From: Oribacterium parvum ACB1
GTDB taxonomy: Bacteria; Bacillota; Clostridia; Lachnospirales; Lachnospiraceae
Assembly (NCBI RefSeq): GCF_000238055.2
Contig: NZ_KE148312.1
Span: forward strand, 315,061 to 379,060
Direction of reading: 5' to 3'
Length of the DNA stretch: 64,000 nucleotides
Of this stretch, positions 7,933 through 17,039 are shown one piece after another (the stretch's first letter is position 1; each line of letters begins with the position of its first letter). The notes beneath the pieces are model-generated. The model did no database searches. It was not told the DNA's origin and saw only the letters and a program-made list of their open reading frames with translations. The position numbers were made by a program, and so were the translations under genes.

Positions 7933-8511
7933 ATGAAGTTAAAAGACATTATTCAAATCACTGTATTTACAGTTATTGCTTTTGTTTTAGGTATGGCTGT
8001 ATCAATGGGAACAGGAATGTTGGGAACCGTTTCTCTTTATGTTGCAAGCGGCTTTTCTGCCCTTGTAATTGCTCCACCCTTTGTTGTAATGGCAAAAAAA
8101 ATTAAGAAAAAACCTTCTGCTTTTATCTTTTTTATGTTGTTGTCTGTTTTTTGGTCACTGATGGGATACTGGCCGATGCTTATCATAAATTTAGTAGCAG
8201 GCATTGTGGCTGAACTTATCATAGGAAATTATGAAAGTGATAAACGAGTTGCAGTAGCTATTGCAACAGGAATGTTTATCATTTCAATGCATGCTATGAC
8301 CTTTGTTAAAGTTTTAGGTCCTGAAAAATTAGTGGAAGTATTTACTGTTTTTTCTCCGGAGCAAGCTCAATATATGTACACATTTTTTACACCTAAAGCA
8401 ATGTTGATTTCAATTATTGTAAATATTGTTTTGGTCACTTTGGCTGGTTTGTTCGGAATGTATATCAATAATAAATTTTTTGAAAAAAGAAAAGAGAAAG
8501 GGATACTTTGA
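7933..8511 (+). CDS. MptD-family ECF transporter S component
   Basis: Membrane protein of 192 aa with about six hydrophobic segments. It matches the MptD family of substrate-binding (S) components of energy-coupling factor importers: N-terminal KLKDIIQITVFTVIAF, then a glycine-rich first helix, and a central LSVFWSLMGYWPMLIINLVAGIVAELI. The S component captures the substrate and hands it to the EcfA/EcfT module encoded next. The ATG follows AGGAGGG. Its stop overlaps the following ATG (TGATG). The substrate of MptD-type components is not established. Confidence 0.85.
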   Translation: MKLKDIIQITVFTVIAFVLGMAVSMGTGMLGTVSLYVASGFSALVIAPPFVVMAKKIKKKPSAFIFFMLLSVFWSLMGYWPMLIINLVAGIVAELIIGNYESDKRVAVAIATGMFIISMHAMTFVKVLGPEKLVEVFTVFSPEQAQYMYTFFTPKAMLISIIVNIVLVTLAGLFGMYINNKFFEKRKEKGIL

Positions 8512-9191
8512 TGCAAAAAAACACAGTAAAAGAGACTTGCATAGTAAATAGTATAGTTTTGTTTATCCTCATCGTTTCATTTTCCATTACACTTTTTATT
8601 ACTGATAAACTTGGCTATTACATTATGATGTCCGTTTCATTTATTTTGTTACTAACGCATTCAAAAAAAGCATTTCTTAGTATGTCTGTAAAGTACCTAT
8701 TTCTTTTATTGCTTTTGCATTTGTTGGAGAAACTTCCTTATAGACTTGGAGTGGCATCTTTTATAGGTTTACTTTTAATTGGAATAAAACTTTTTCCTAT
8801 TTTTGTTTTAGGTAGGATACTGATTTCTTTATCTCCACTTACAATAATGAGTTCCTTAAGGAAAATTGGAATTCCAAATGACTTTAACCTTAGTATTACT
8901 ACGGGACTCAGATTTATGAGTGAGATGGAAATAAGGATTAAAGAAATACGAAATGGTATGAAAGTAAGGGGCTTAAGAATAAGCCTCGTACATCCTGTCC
9001 GTTCATTTGAACTTTATCTTATTCCATTGATGTATAAGTGTCTTCATGTAAGCGAAACTTTAACGTCTTCCATTATTTCAAAAGGTGCAGAGTATAAAAT
9101 AAAAAAAACAAGTTACAATCCAACTAAATATAATATTTTTGACTTGATTTGTTTGGTTGTTGCTTTCTATTTAGTATGGAGATTGTTTTAG
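8511..9191 (+). CDS. ecfT: ECF transporter transmembrane component EcfT
   Basis: Integral membrane scaffold of an energy-coupling factor importer, 226 aa (family about 220-260). Hydrophobic N-terminal helices are followed by the cytoplasmic coupling region FMSEMEIRIKEIRNGMKVRGLRI; the KVRGL part is the conserved Ala/Gly-Arg-Gly coupling motif that contacts the ATPase. I prefer the ATG at 8511, which overlaps the S-component stop, over a TTG one codon earlier. It lies between the S-component and EcfA genes. Confidence 0.87.
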   Translation: MQKNTVKETCIVNSIVLFILIVSFSITLFITDKLGYYIMMSVSFILLLTHSKKAFLSMSVKYLFLLLLLHLLEKLPYRLGVASFIGLLLIGIKLFPIFVLGRILISLSPLTIMSSLRKIGIPNDFNLSITTGLRFMSEMEIRIKEIRNGMKVRGLRISLVHPVRSFELYLIPLMYKCLHVSETLTSSIISKGAEYKIKKTSYNPTKYNIFDLICLVVAFYLVWRLF

Positions 9192-9207
9192 ATGCAGGGG
9201 ATTATAA

Positions 9208-10653
9208 ATGAACATTTTAGAAGTCAAAATCAACAAATTTAAATATAAAAACAGCAAAGAGATTATCTTGAAAAATTTAAGTTTAAGTGTTGAGCCGGGT
9301 GAATTGATTGTTATAACAGGACTTTCAGGATGTGGAAAAACGACTTTAACAAGAATATTAAATGGCTTAATTCCCAATCACTATGAGGGTGATTTAGACG
9401 GAGAAGTAAAATTATTTGATAAAAATTTGCTGGACTACGAAAAAGGTGAGCTTGCAAAATATATCGGCAATGTATTTCAAAATCCATCGGATCAGTTTTT
9501 TGCTACCATTGCGGAAGAAGAAGTCGCCTTTGTCGGAGAAAACTTAGGAATGCCCCTTGAGGAATTAAAGCAAAAAACAAAAGAAGCCTTTGAAAAAATG
9601 GGGATTTCCAATTTGATGGATAAGAAACTTTCGGAACTTTCCGGAGGACAGAAACAAAAAGTGGCGATCGCTTCCACTTTACTATATGATACCAAAATTA
9701 TTTTCTTTGATGAGCCTTCCTCCAATTTGGATTATCAAGGGATTGCTCAGTTTAGAGATATTGTCCGCACTTTAAAAGAAATGGGAAAGGCAATTATTAT
9801 TGCGGAACATCGATTGTTTTTTTTGAATGATTTATATGACCGCTTAATCTATATGAAAGACGGGACGATCGAAAGGGTGTTTTCTCAAGGAGAACTCACT
9901 GAGAATGACTGCAAAAAGTATGGATTAAGAGCAATCCGTTACGAATCTCTGAAAGCACAAAACTCGGATGAAGAGCAAGAAAAGGTTGCCGAGATCGTAG
10001 ATTTAAGTATTGATATACGAAAACAGGAACTCATAAAGAATCTTTCCTTTGATCTTCATTATGGAGAAATCATGGCAATCATTGGGGAAAACGGAATCGG
10101 AAAAACAACGTTAGGAAGAACTTTGGCAGGCTTAATTAAAAATAAAGGGAAAATAAGCTATGGAAAAACAACGAAAGAAAGATTGAAGCAATCGTATTAT
10201 ATGATGCAGGATGTGGATTATCAAATTTTCTTTGATACAGTGGAAAATGAACTGATTCCTAAAAATAAAGTGAAAGATAATGAATACTTAAAAGAAGTCA
10301 CTAACTATATTCATGCGATTGATTTGTGGGATAAAAAAATGGATCACCCACAAGAACTTTCCGGTGGGCAAAAGCAAAGGCTTGCACTTGCTACTGCCTT
10401 TTTAAGTGAAAGAAAAATCATTATATTGGACGAGCCGACTTCAGGGCTTGATTATAAGAGAATGAAAGAAATAGGAGCTATGATAAGGCGATATGCCGCC
10501 AAGAGACCGGTGGTTATTATTACCCATGATTTAGAGCTTCTCTTTGAAGTGTGTAATACGGTGCTGATGCTGGATGACAAGACTTATAAAAAGATAGCTG
10601 TAAAAGGAAATGAAGGTAAAATATCGGATTTCTTATTTGCTCCCATAAGATAA
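9208..10653 (+). CDS. ecfA: Fused double ATP-binding protein of ECF transporter (EcfA-EcfA')
   Basis: ATPase subunit of 481 aa in which both EcfA halves are joined. Domain 1: Walker A GLSGCGKTT, Q-loop GNVFQNPSDQFF, signature LSGGQKQK, Walker B IIFFDEPSSNLD, switch histidine IIAEHR. Domain 2: Walker A GENGIGKTT, signature LSGGQKQR, Walker B IIILDEPTSGLD, switch ITHDLE. The Q-loop NPSDQFF is typical of ECF ATPases. It energises the S component/EcfT pair encoded upstream. Thirty-one bases later a heterodimeric ABC transporter begins, suggesting one operon. Confidence 0.92.
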   Translation: MNILEVKINKFKYKNSKEIILKNLSLSVEPGELIVITGLSGCGKTTLTRILNGLIPNHYEGDLDGEVKLFDKNLLDYEKGELAKYIGNVFQNPSDQFFATIAEEEVAFVGENLGMPLEELKQKTKEAFEKMGISNLMDKKLSELSGGQKQKVAIASTLLYDTKIIFFDEPSSNLDYQGIAQFRDIVRTLKEMGKAIIIAEHRLFFLNDLYDRLIYMKDGTIERVFSQGELTENDCKKYGLRAIRYESLKAQNSDEEQEKVAEIVDLSIDIRKQELIKNLSFDLHYGEIMAIIGENGIGKTTLGRTLAGLIKNKGKISYGKTTKERLKQSYYMMQDVDYQIFFDTVENELIPKNKVKDNEYLKEVTNYIHAIDLWDKKMDHPQELSGGQKQRLALATAFLSERKIIILDEPTSGLDYKRMKEIGAMIRRYAAKRPVVIITHDLELLFEVCNTVLMLDDKTYKKIAVKGNEGKISDFLFAPIR

Positions 10654-10684
10654 AAATTTTTGGTATAAGAGGAGGATTTGGATT

Positions 10685-12412
10685 ATGAATTTAATCAAAC
10701 AGTATGTAAAAGAATATAAGAACACTTACATTCAATCCGTTCTATTGGCAGTTTTAGGAGTGGTATCCGGTCTTGCCGCATATATCGTATTAGCAAAAAT
10801 GATTGTAGGACTGATTGGAAAAAACACAGAATTCGGATTTTATTTGCAATACGGTCTTATGGTATTAGCTGCAATGGTCTTGAAAGAAATCTTTGCGGCG
10901 GCTTCCACTTCCATATCGCATCAGGCAACGTTTTATTCCTTAAAAAAGATAAGGGGAGAAATTTCTAAAAAACTGTTTCGGATGCCCCTTGGAAAGGTTA
11001 TGAATATTTCTTCCGGTAAGCTCAAGAATATTATTGTGGATCAGGTGGATTCTATGGAAACAACCTTAGCACATATTATTCCTGAAATGACTGCCAATAT
11101 CATCGGTCCGATTCTCTTACTGATTTATATGTTTATTTTGGATTGGAGATTGGCACTTGTTTCCTTGATTCCTCTTGTGATTGGAATGTTCTGTATGAAA
11201 TCGGTGATGGCATCTTATGGGAAAAAGTATCAGCAATCGGTGGAAATCAATCAGAAAATGAATAACGCAGTGGTGGAATACATTGGTGGAATTGAGGTCA
11301 TCAAGATGTTCAATCAAAGCGAAACTTCCTACCAGAAATACAGTGAAGCAGTCCATGAAAATGCGGCATTTTATTATCATTGGATGAAAGAAACGATGAT
11401 TGGTGTATCTGCATACAGAAAAATTTCACCTATGTCCTTGCTTACAATCCTGCCGTTAGGAGTTTATTTCTATTTAAATGGTTCCTTAACAATAGCGACT
11501 TTTATAACCATCATTGTACTTTCTTTTGGAACGGTGGAAAATATATTGACGGCGACCAATTATATGGATGATCTGTCCAGAATAGGAACGATTACAAAGG
11601 AAATCGGATTGATTTTGGATGCCCCTGATCTTGAGCATGGTAAAGGGAATGTTTCGCTATCCGGCAGTGATATTGAACTGAAAAATGTGGATTTTTCCTA
11701 TACGGAAGATAAGAAAGTATTAGAAGGGGTCAGTTTGACGATTGGGGAAAATCAGGTAACGGCATTTGTCGGTCCGTCAGGAGGCGGAAAGTCAACCATT
11801 ACGAAGCTGATCGCGGGTTTTTGGAATGCAGATGCCGGAGAAGTAATAATCGGGGGAAAAAACATCAAAGAGATTCCGCTGGAACAGTTATCCGAAACCA
11901 TCTCTTATGTATCACAGGACAACTATCTATTTGATATGTCTGTCAGAGAAAATATAAGAATCGGAAAACCGTCGGCAAGTGATAAGGAAGTAGAGGAAAT
12001 GGCAAAATTATCCGGTTGTGATGAATTTATCCGAGGGTTATCCGCCGGGTATGACACGATTGTGGGAGAAGGCGGAGGACATTTGTCCGGAGGAGAAAAG
12101 CAACGAATTTCTATCGCAAGAGCCATGCTGAAAAATGCACCGATCGTTATTTTAGATGAAGCTACCTCCTATATGGATACCGAAAACGAAAGTATTGTGC
12201 AGGAAGCCATCAGTAATTTGGTGAAAGGAAAAACATTAATTTTAATTGCACATAGGCTTAGAACCGTTGTCAATGCAGATAAAATATTTGTGGTCGAAAA
12301 CGGGAAGATTGAAAGTTGTGGAAAGCATGAGGAACTTTTAGAAAAATCGAATGTCTATTCTTCTTTGTGGAAAGCTGCGGTAAAGGAGGAGCGTTATGAT
12401 TACAGTGTTTAA
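10685..12412 (+). CDS. ABC transporter, fused permease/ATPase, half 1
   Basis: Half-transporter of 575 aa: an N-terminal six-helix membrane domain (about residues 15-300) and a C-terminal ATPase with Walker A GPSGGGKST, signature LSGGEKQR, Walker B IVILDEATSYMD and switch IAHRL. The first 17 bases of the next half-transporter overlap its end, so they surely form a heterodimer. Pairs of this kind placed beside an AraC regulator resemble YbtP/YbtQ and IrtA/IrtB, exporter-fold proteins that import siderophores. That role is inferred from layout only. Confidence 0.9.
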   Translation: MNLIKQYVKEYKNTYIQSVLLAVLGVVSGLAAYIVLAKMIVGLIGKNTEFGFYLQYGLMVLAAMVLKEIFAAASTSISHQATFYSLKKIRGEISKKLFRMPLGKVMNISSGKLKNIIVDQVDSMETTLAHIIPEMTANIIGPILLLIYMFILDWRLALVSLIPLVIGMFCMKSVMASYGKKYQQSVEINQKMNNAVVEYIGGIEVIKMFNQSETSYQKYSEAVHENAAFYYHWMKETMIGVSAYRKISPMSLLTILPLGVYFYLNGSLTIATFITIIVLSFGTVENILTATNYMDDLSRIGTITKEIGLILDAPDLEHGKGNVSLSGSDIELKNVDFSYTEDKKVLEGVSLTIGENQVTAFVGPSGGGKSTITKLIAGFWNADAGEVIIGGKNIKEIPLEQLSETISYVSQDNYLFDMSVRENIRIGKPSASDKEVEEMAKLSGCDEFIRGLSAGYDTIVGEGGGHLSGGEKQRISIARAMLKNAPIVILDEATSYMDTENESIVQEAISNLVKGKTLILIAHRLRTVVNADKIFVVENGKIESCGKHEELLEKSNVYSSLWKAAVKEERYDYSV

Positions 12413-14132
12413 GAAAATATGGAACTTTGCGGAAAAGGAACAGTCGAATATACAAAAGTCCATTATTGTCGGTTTCCTTTGTGCGGCATTTAATGCAATG
12501 CAAATGGGCGGTGTGTATTATGTTCTCGTTAAAATATTTGACGAAACTCTTTCCATGAAGGATATAGCCATTGTCTTGGGGATTCTTCTTATCAGCTTAG
12601 TCGGAAAGATTATCACGCAATATATATCTCAGCTGGAGCAAACGCATGCCGGCTATTTTATGGCGGCGGATAAAAGAATCCGTATCGGAAACAAGCTGAA
12701 AAGAGTACCGATGGGATTTTTCAGTGAATTCAGTTTAGGAAAGATTACAACAATGAGTACCACCACTCTCAGCCAGATTGAAATGCAGGTACCGATGTTA
12801 CTTGTGCTTGTTTTAGGCGGATTACTCAATACTTTCGTCTTTGCCTTAGCCTTATTTTATTTGCACATAATGGTAGGAATTACCGCATTTTTGGGTATCC
12901 TTGCATTTTTTATTGTCACCTATTTTATGGAGAAAAAGTCAAGAGAAAATGCGAGTGAAATCGGTATTGCTCAAACACATTTGACAAAACAGGTACTGGA
13001 AACCGTACAAGGAATGCAGGTGATTAAATCCTACAATTTAGGAGGCAAGAATAATAAAGAACTGAGCAATGCGTTTGAAGAAAACTGCAATATTACAATG
13101 AAGCTGGAAAAAACCATGACGCCATATATCGCCTTACAGCGAATTGTTCTTGGAATCAGTATTGCCGCTATTATTATTTTATCTGCCAAGTATTACATTG
13201 AAGGAGATATGCTTTTGGCAGATGCCATTATGTCTATGATTGCCGGCTTTATTATTTTTGAAGGAATTAAGGCGGCAGGAAGCTCTATGGCGATACTGAG
13301 AATTGCAGAGAACTCCATCGACAGCTTGAAATATTTGGAAAAGATTCCTGAAATAAAAGAAGGAGCTGAAACAAGTCCAATCCGTCACCCGGATATTGAA
13401 TTTAAAGATGTTTCTTTCGCTTATGATGAAAAGACAATTTTAGATCATATTTCCTGTGAGATGAAGAAGAACACCATGACTGCCATTGTCGGTCCGTCCG
13501 GAAGCGGAAAGACGACCTTTTGCAATCTGATTGCAAGATTTTGGGATGTAAACGCAGGAGAAATCTTAATGGGCGGCAAAAACATTAAAGAGTATACCCT
13601 GCCCCATCTGATGAGTCATATTGCTATGGTATTCCAGAATGTATATCTCTTTGAGGATACGATTGAAAATAATATCAAGTTCGGTGTGCCAAGTGCCACA
13701 AGAGAAGAGGTCATAGAAGCTGCTAAAAAGGCGATGTGTCATGATTTTATAGAAGCCTTGCCAAATGGTTACGATACGTTGATTGGAGAAGGCGGAGCCA
13801 CTCTTTCCGGAGGACAAAAACAGAGAATTTCCATTGCCAGAGCTATGTTAAAAGATGCCCCGATTGTCATTTTTGACGAAGCCACAGCAAATATTGATCC
13901 GGAAAATGAAGATAAACTAAAGGCTGCCATTGAAGAACTGACAAAGAACAAGACCATCATTATGATTGCTCATAGGCTTTCTACCATACGAAACGCCGAT
14001 CAGATTTTAGTTTTAAATAACGGGAAAATAGAACAACGAGGAAATCATGAAGGACTGATGAAGCAGGGAGGTTTGTATAAAACCTTGATAAGCATGAAAA
14101 ATAAAGCAACTATTTGGAAGATTGCCAATTAG
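12396..14132 (+). CDS. ABC transporter, fused permease/ATPase, half 2
   Basis: Partner half-transporter, 578 aa. Six-helix membrane domain followed by an ATPase with Walker A GPSGSGKTT, Q-loop MVFQNVYLF, signature LSGGQKQR, Walker B IVIFDEATANID and switch IAHRLS. Both halves keep the catalytic glutamate (DEAT), so both ATP sites may be active. The start at 12396 lies inside the end of half 1 behind GGAGGAG. It closes the AraC/ECF/ABC cassette; the genes after it are smaller and partly broken. Confidence 0.9.
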   Translation: MITVFKKIWNFAEKEQSNIQKSIIVGFLCAAFNAMQMGGVYYVLVKIFDETLSMKDIAIVLGILLISLVGKIITQYISQLEQTHAGYFMAADKRIRIGNKLKRVPMGFFSEFSLGKITTMSTTTLSQIEMQVPMLLVLVLGGLLNTFVFALALFYLHIMVGITAFLGILAFFIVTYFMEKKSRENASEIGIAQTHLTKQVLETVQGMQVIKSYNLGGKNNKELSNAFEENCNITMKLEKTMTPYIALQRIVLGISIAAIIILSAKYYIEGDMLLADAIMSMIAGFIIFEGIKAAGSSMAILRIAENSIDSLKYLEKIPEIKEGAETSPIRHPDIEFKDVSFAYDEKTILDHISCEMKKNTMTAIVGPSGSGKTTFCNLIARFWDVNAGEILMGGKNIKEYTLPHLMSHIAMVFQNVYLFEDTIENNIKFGVPSATREEVIEAAKKAMCHDFIEALPNGYDTLIGEGGATLSGGQKQRISIARAMLKDAPIVIFDEATANIDPENEDKLKAAIEELTKNKTIIMIAHRLSTIRNADQILVLNNGKIEQRGNHEGLMKQGGLYKTLISMKNKATIWKIAN

Positions 14133-14151
14133 TGTGAAGGAGAAGGTTAAA

Positions 14152-14367
14152 ATGAAACTATTTCAAGCCGCCATTTCCTTTTTTATACTGGAACTCGGTG
14201 GAAATTTACGATTACTTGCTTTGAGCACGGTGGAAAAAGGAGGATTCACCGTGTTATTATAGACTTTGAAATTGAATTTGTTTGTGAGGCCTTTCCCGTA
14301 GCAGGTGATATTGTCATAAAATCCATGATGGGCGGATATCTTGTATGGGACAGAAAGGAGTCTGTAA
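14152..14367 (+). pseudogene. Possible frameshifted small gene
   Basis: An ATG at 14152 with a good ribosome site (AAGGAG) opens a frame, MKLFQAAISFFILELGG, that stops at 14262. In another frame the sequence continues with protein-like content (WKFTITCFEHGGKRRIHRV, then IIDFEIEFVCEAFPVAGDI and MMGGYLVWDRKE) up to the next gene. One small indel near 14200 would join them. I do not recognise the family. Confidence 0.35.
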
Positions 14368-15273
14368 GTGAGATTACTCATATTTGGTACGGGAGTGATA
14401 GGCTCGCTATATGCCTCGCTTTTTGCCGAAGCGGGTTTTGATACTACTGTTTATGCAAGAGGAGCCAGACTGGAAACGCTCAAGAAGAAGGGTCTACTTT
14501 ATTTGAAAAGAGAAAAAGTTACAAAAGCAAATGTTTCTGTTTTGTCTGAACTCAAGGATGATGACGAATATGATTTTATATTCTTGACAGTCAGAGAGAA
14601 TCAGTTATATCAGGCACTTGAGGAACTGAAAACCAATAATAGCAAATGCATTGTAACAATGACAAATTCTATGGATGACTACAATGAATGGGAGAATCTT
14701 TGTGGAGAAGGCAAAATCCTTCCGGCATTTCCGGGTGCAGGAGGAAGGATTAAGGATGATGTATTGGATGCCACGCTTACTCCGAAAATCATTCAACCGA
14801 CTACCTTTGCAGAAATTTCCGGAATGAGAACGGATAGAGTAAGACACCTTTCTTTGATTTTTAAGCAATCTTCTATTCCATATCAGATAGTGAAAGATAT
14901 GCACATTTGGCAGCTTTGTCATCTTGCAATGGTAGTTCCTATTGCAGATGCATATTATGAAGCGGATAACCCTGCAAAAGCCGGCTATGCACACAAGATT
15001 ATGCATAAGACAGCAAAAGCTCTAAAACGAAACCTCCAATTTGTGCGGAAAACCTGTGGCAAGTTATCCCCATGGAAAATGAATATCTTTTTGTTTGTGC
15101 CGCTGCCGATATTGACTTTTATTATGTCGTTTGTATATAGAAGTACTTTCGGCGAAAAGTTCATGTATCAACATTCGATAAACGCACCGGATGAAATGAG
15201 AGAATTACACAAGAAATTTTATGAGTACATGGAAAATGTTATAAATATAACTGAGGCTGAATCAATGCTTTAG
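14368..15273 (+). CDS. Ketopantoate reductase-like (PanE/ApbA) oxidoreductase
   Basis: NAD(P)-dependent oxidoreductase of 301 aa. The N-terminal Rossmann fold begins MRLLIFGTGVIGSLYASLFAEAGF with GxGxxG at residues 7-12, the hallmark of 2-dehydropantoate 2-reductase. The family includes many paralogues outside pantothenate synthesis, and no other pan gene is nearby, so the reaction is uncertain. The C-terminal half departs from classical PanE and has a hydrophobic stretch (MNIFLFVPLPILTFIMSF). The start is GTG at 14368, seven bases after AAGGAG. Confidence 0.8.
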   Translation: MRLLIFGTGVIGSLYASLFAEAGFDTTVYARGARLETLKKKGLLYLKREKVTKANVSVLSELKDDDEYDFIFLTVRENQLYQALEELKTNNSKCIVTMTNSMDDYNEWENLCGEGKILPAFPGAGGRIKDDVLDATLTPKIIQPTTFAEISGMRTDRVRHLSLIFKQSSIPYQIVKDMHIWQLCHLAMVVPIADAYYEADNPAKAGYAHKIMHKTAKALKRNLQFVRKTCGKLSPWKMNIFLFVPLPILTFIMSFVYRSTFGEKFMYQHSINAPDEMRELHKKFYEYMENVINITEAESML

Positions 15274-15299
15274 AAGTAAAAGTAATGGAGGAATTTCAA

Positions 15300-15506
15300 A
15301 TGGGATTCTGGATATTCATGTTCATTATGGTTTTACTTATTCCGTTAACTATGATTTTCTTCGGGTGACTACTTTGCAGGAAAACACCGAAAGAAATTAA
15401 TTATGTATACGGATACCGAACAAAAAGGTCAATGATGAATGAGGAAACATGGAGATTTGCGAATCAATATTTTGGAAAGTATGGTATCTTTAGAGAAGAT
15501 AAATAG
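15300..15506 (+). pseudogene. SdpI-family immunity/regulator fragment with in-frame stop
   Basis: After a GGAGG site the frame reads MGFWIFMFIMVLLIPLTMIFFG, a membrane helix, then TGA at 15366. The same frame stays open beyond it and contains INYVYGYRTKRSMMNEETWRFANQYFGKYG, the diagnostic SdpI-family motif (GYRTxxSMKNxExWxFAN). It ends at 15504, and the later membrane helices of SdpI-type proteins are absent. A nonsense mutation plus truncation makes this a remnant. SdpI proteins protect against secreted toxic peptides or act in signalling. Confidence 0.7.
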
Positions 15507-15587
15507 AATTGACGGAGCTTTTTGAGTGAGATTTGTCAGTGCAAAATAGAAAAAGGCAGAGCAAATCTCTTAAGGAGGTGAGCAGAT

Positions 15588-16208
15588 ATGAAAGAATATA
15601 TTGCCGAGTTAGAACAGGAATTTTCTTCGATAGAAAACGGTTTCAAGACGGAAGAAAGTAGAGCTTTACAGGATTTTCACTCCCATGATTTTGCTTATTG
15701 CAAGACTTTGGCATTTGCAGCTTTTCAATCTCCTGCTTATCAAGTAAGAATGTATGGGGTATTTCTTTTCGGCTACTTATCTGAGGACACAGAAATCCTT
15801 CATTTTATGAAGGAAGAAGTTACGAAGGATGAGAACTGGAGAGTGCAGGAGATTTTAGCGAAGTCCTTTGATACCTATTGTAAAAAAATCGGAATGGAAA
15901 AAGCCCTTCCCACGATTTCGGAATGGCTACAAAGTCCTGAGCCGAACGCCCGAAGAGCCGTTACGGAAGGGCTAAGAATCTGGACAAGCAGAGCCTATTT
16001 TAAAGATCATCCGGAAGAAGCCATTCAGCGCTTAGCCGCTTTAAAAGAGGATCCTAGTGAATATGTCAGAAAATCCGTGGGCAATGCTTTACGAGATATC
16101 AGTAAGAAATTTCCGGATTTCATTCGAAAAGAAGTAGAGGCTTGGTCCTTAGATAGTAAAGAGATCAAACAGGTTTATCACTTGGCAAGTAAATTTATCA
16201 AGGATTAA
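15588..16208 (+). CDS. DNA alkylation repair protein, HEAT-repeat type (AlkD/AlkC-like)
   Basis: All-helical protein of 206 aa. The repeated pattern (YQVRMYGVFLFGYLSEDTEIL, ENWRVQEILAKSFDTYCKKIG, NARRAVTEGLRIWTSR, EYVRKSVGNALRDISKKFPDF) is that of the HEAT-like DNA alkylation repair family, in which the helical superhelix grips DNA with damaged bases. A strong AAGGAGG site precedes the ATG. Family members differ in activity and some have lost it; the catalytic residues cannot be assigned by eye. Confidence 0.78.
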   Translation: MKEYIAELEQEFSSIENGFKTEESRALQDFHSHDFAYCKTLAFAAFQSPAYQVRMYGVFLFGYLSEDTEILHFMKEEVTKDENWRVQEILAKSFDTYCKKIGMEKALPTISEWLQSPEPNARRAVTEGLRIWTSRAYFKDHPEEAIQRLAALKEDPSEYVRKSVGNALRDISKKFPDFIRKEVEAWSLDSKEIKQVYHLASKFIKD

Positions 16209-16269
16209 AGACATTGTTCTGTTACTTGCCATAATTGGAACGGAGAAGTTGAGAAGGAGTTATACTAAA

Positions 16270-17007
16270 TTGAATTCTAAGAGGCTGGCAAAATTTCTTA
16301 TCATTACATTCCTTATTTCTTGGATAGCATGGTGTGGGCTTGCTGCGTTAACAAGTCTCAATATTTTTCCATTTTCCCATCCTTTAGGTACTATTCTGCA
16401 TATTATAGGAGGCTTCGGACCAGCGATAGCAACTTTATTTGTATTGGAAGAAAAAAATACGATTAAATCTATAGTAAAATTCATTTTTGAACACAGAAAA
16501 AAATCATTGAACTATCTGTTTCTATTTTCTGTTTTTGAAATACTGACAATAAGTTTATCTTCAAGAGAATTTAATGCTGCATTAAAGATGTATTTAATAC
16601 CTTTAATTTTTCTACAAGCAACATTTATATATGGTGGTGAAGAAGAATTAGGTTGGAGAGGAGTTATGCAGCCTTTATTAGAGCAACAATTGAATTCTCC
16701 GATATCCGCCATTATTACAGGCACAGTGTGGGGGATTTGGCATATACCGCTTTGGTTTATAAATGGGTCATCTCAACAAAATATGCCGTTTACCTTGTTT
16801 TTAGTATTAGCTATTATACTCAGTTTTTGGCTAGCGACAATTTACAAAAAAACGAAATGCATATTTGCTTGTAGTGTTTTTCATGGATTGACAAACACTC
16901 TTTTGTCTATGTTTATCATTAAATTGAATATTATACTTATAATAGGTGTTATTGCTATGCTTATATATTCAATATATATATGGTATTACGGAGAAGCAAA
17001 ATCATAA
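16270..17007 (+). CDS. CPBP family intramembrane glutamic endopeptidase
   Basis: Polytopic protein of about 245 aa in the CPBP (CAAX protease/bacteriocin-processing) family. Motif 1 is EEELGWRG (EExxxR), motif 2 is GIWHIPLW (FxxxH type) and a third histidine lies in CSVFHGLTNT. These form the intramembrane active site. In Firmicutes such proteins often give self-immunity to bacteriocins. I chose TTG at 16270, ten bases after AAGGAG; a TTG at 16249 would overlap that site. Two further CPBP genes occur at 19.5 and 24.8 kb. Confidence 0.82.
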   Translation: MNSKRLAKFLIITFLISWIAWCGLAALTSLNIFPFSHPLGTILHIIGGFGPAIATLFVLEEKNTIKSIVKFIFEHRKKSLNYLFLFSVFEILTISLSSREFNAALKMYLIPLIFLQATFIYGGEEELGWRGVMQPLLEQQLNSPISAIITGTVWGIWHIPLWFINGSSQQNMPFTLFLVLAIILSFWLATIYKKTKCIFACSVFHGLTNTLLSMFIIKLNIILIIGVIAMLIYSIYIWYYGEAKS

Positions 17008-17039
17008 TTCCCAGTTTGTAGAGGAGGAGAGAAAACGGA

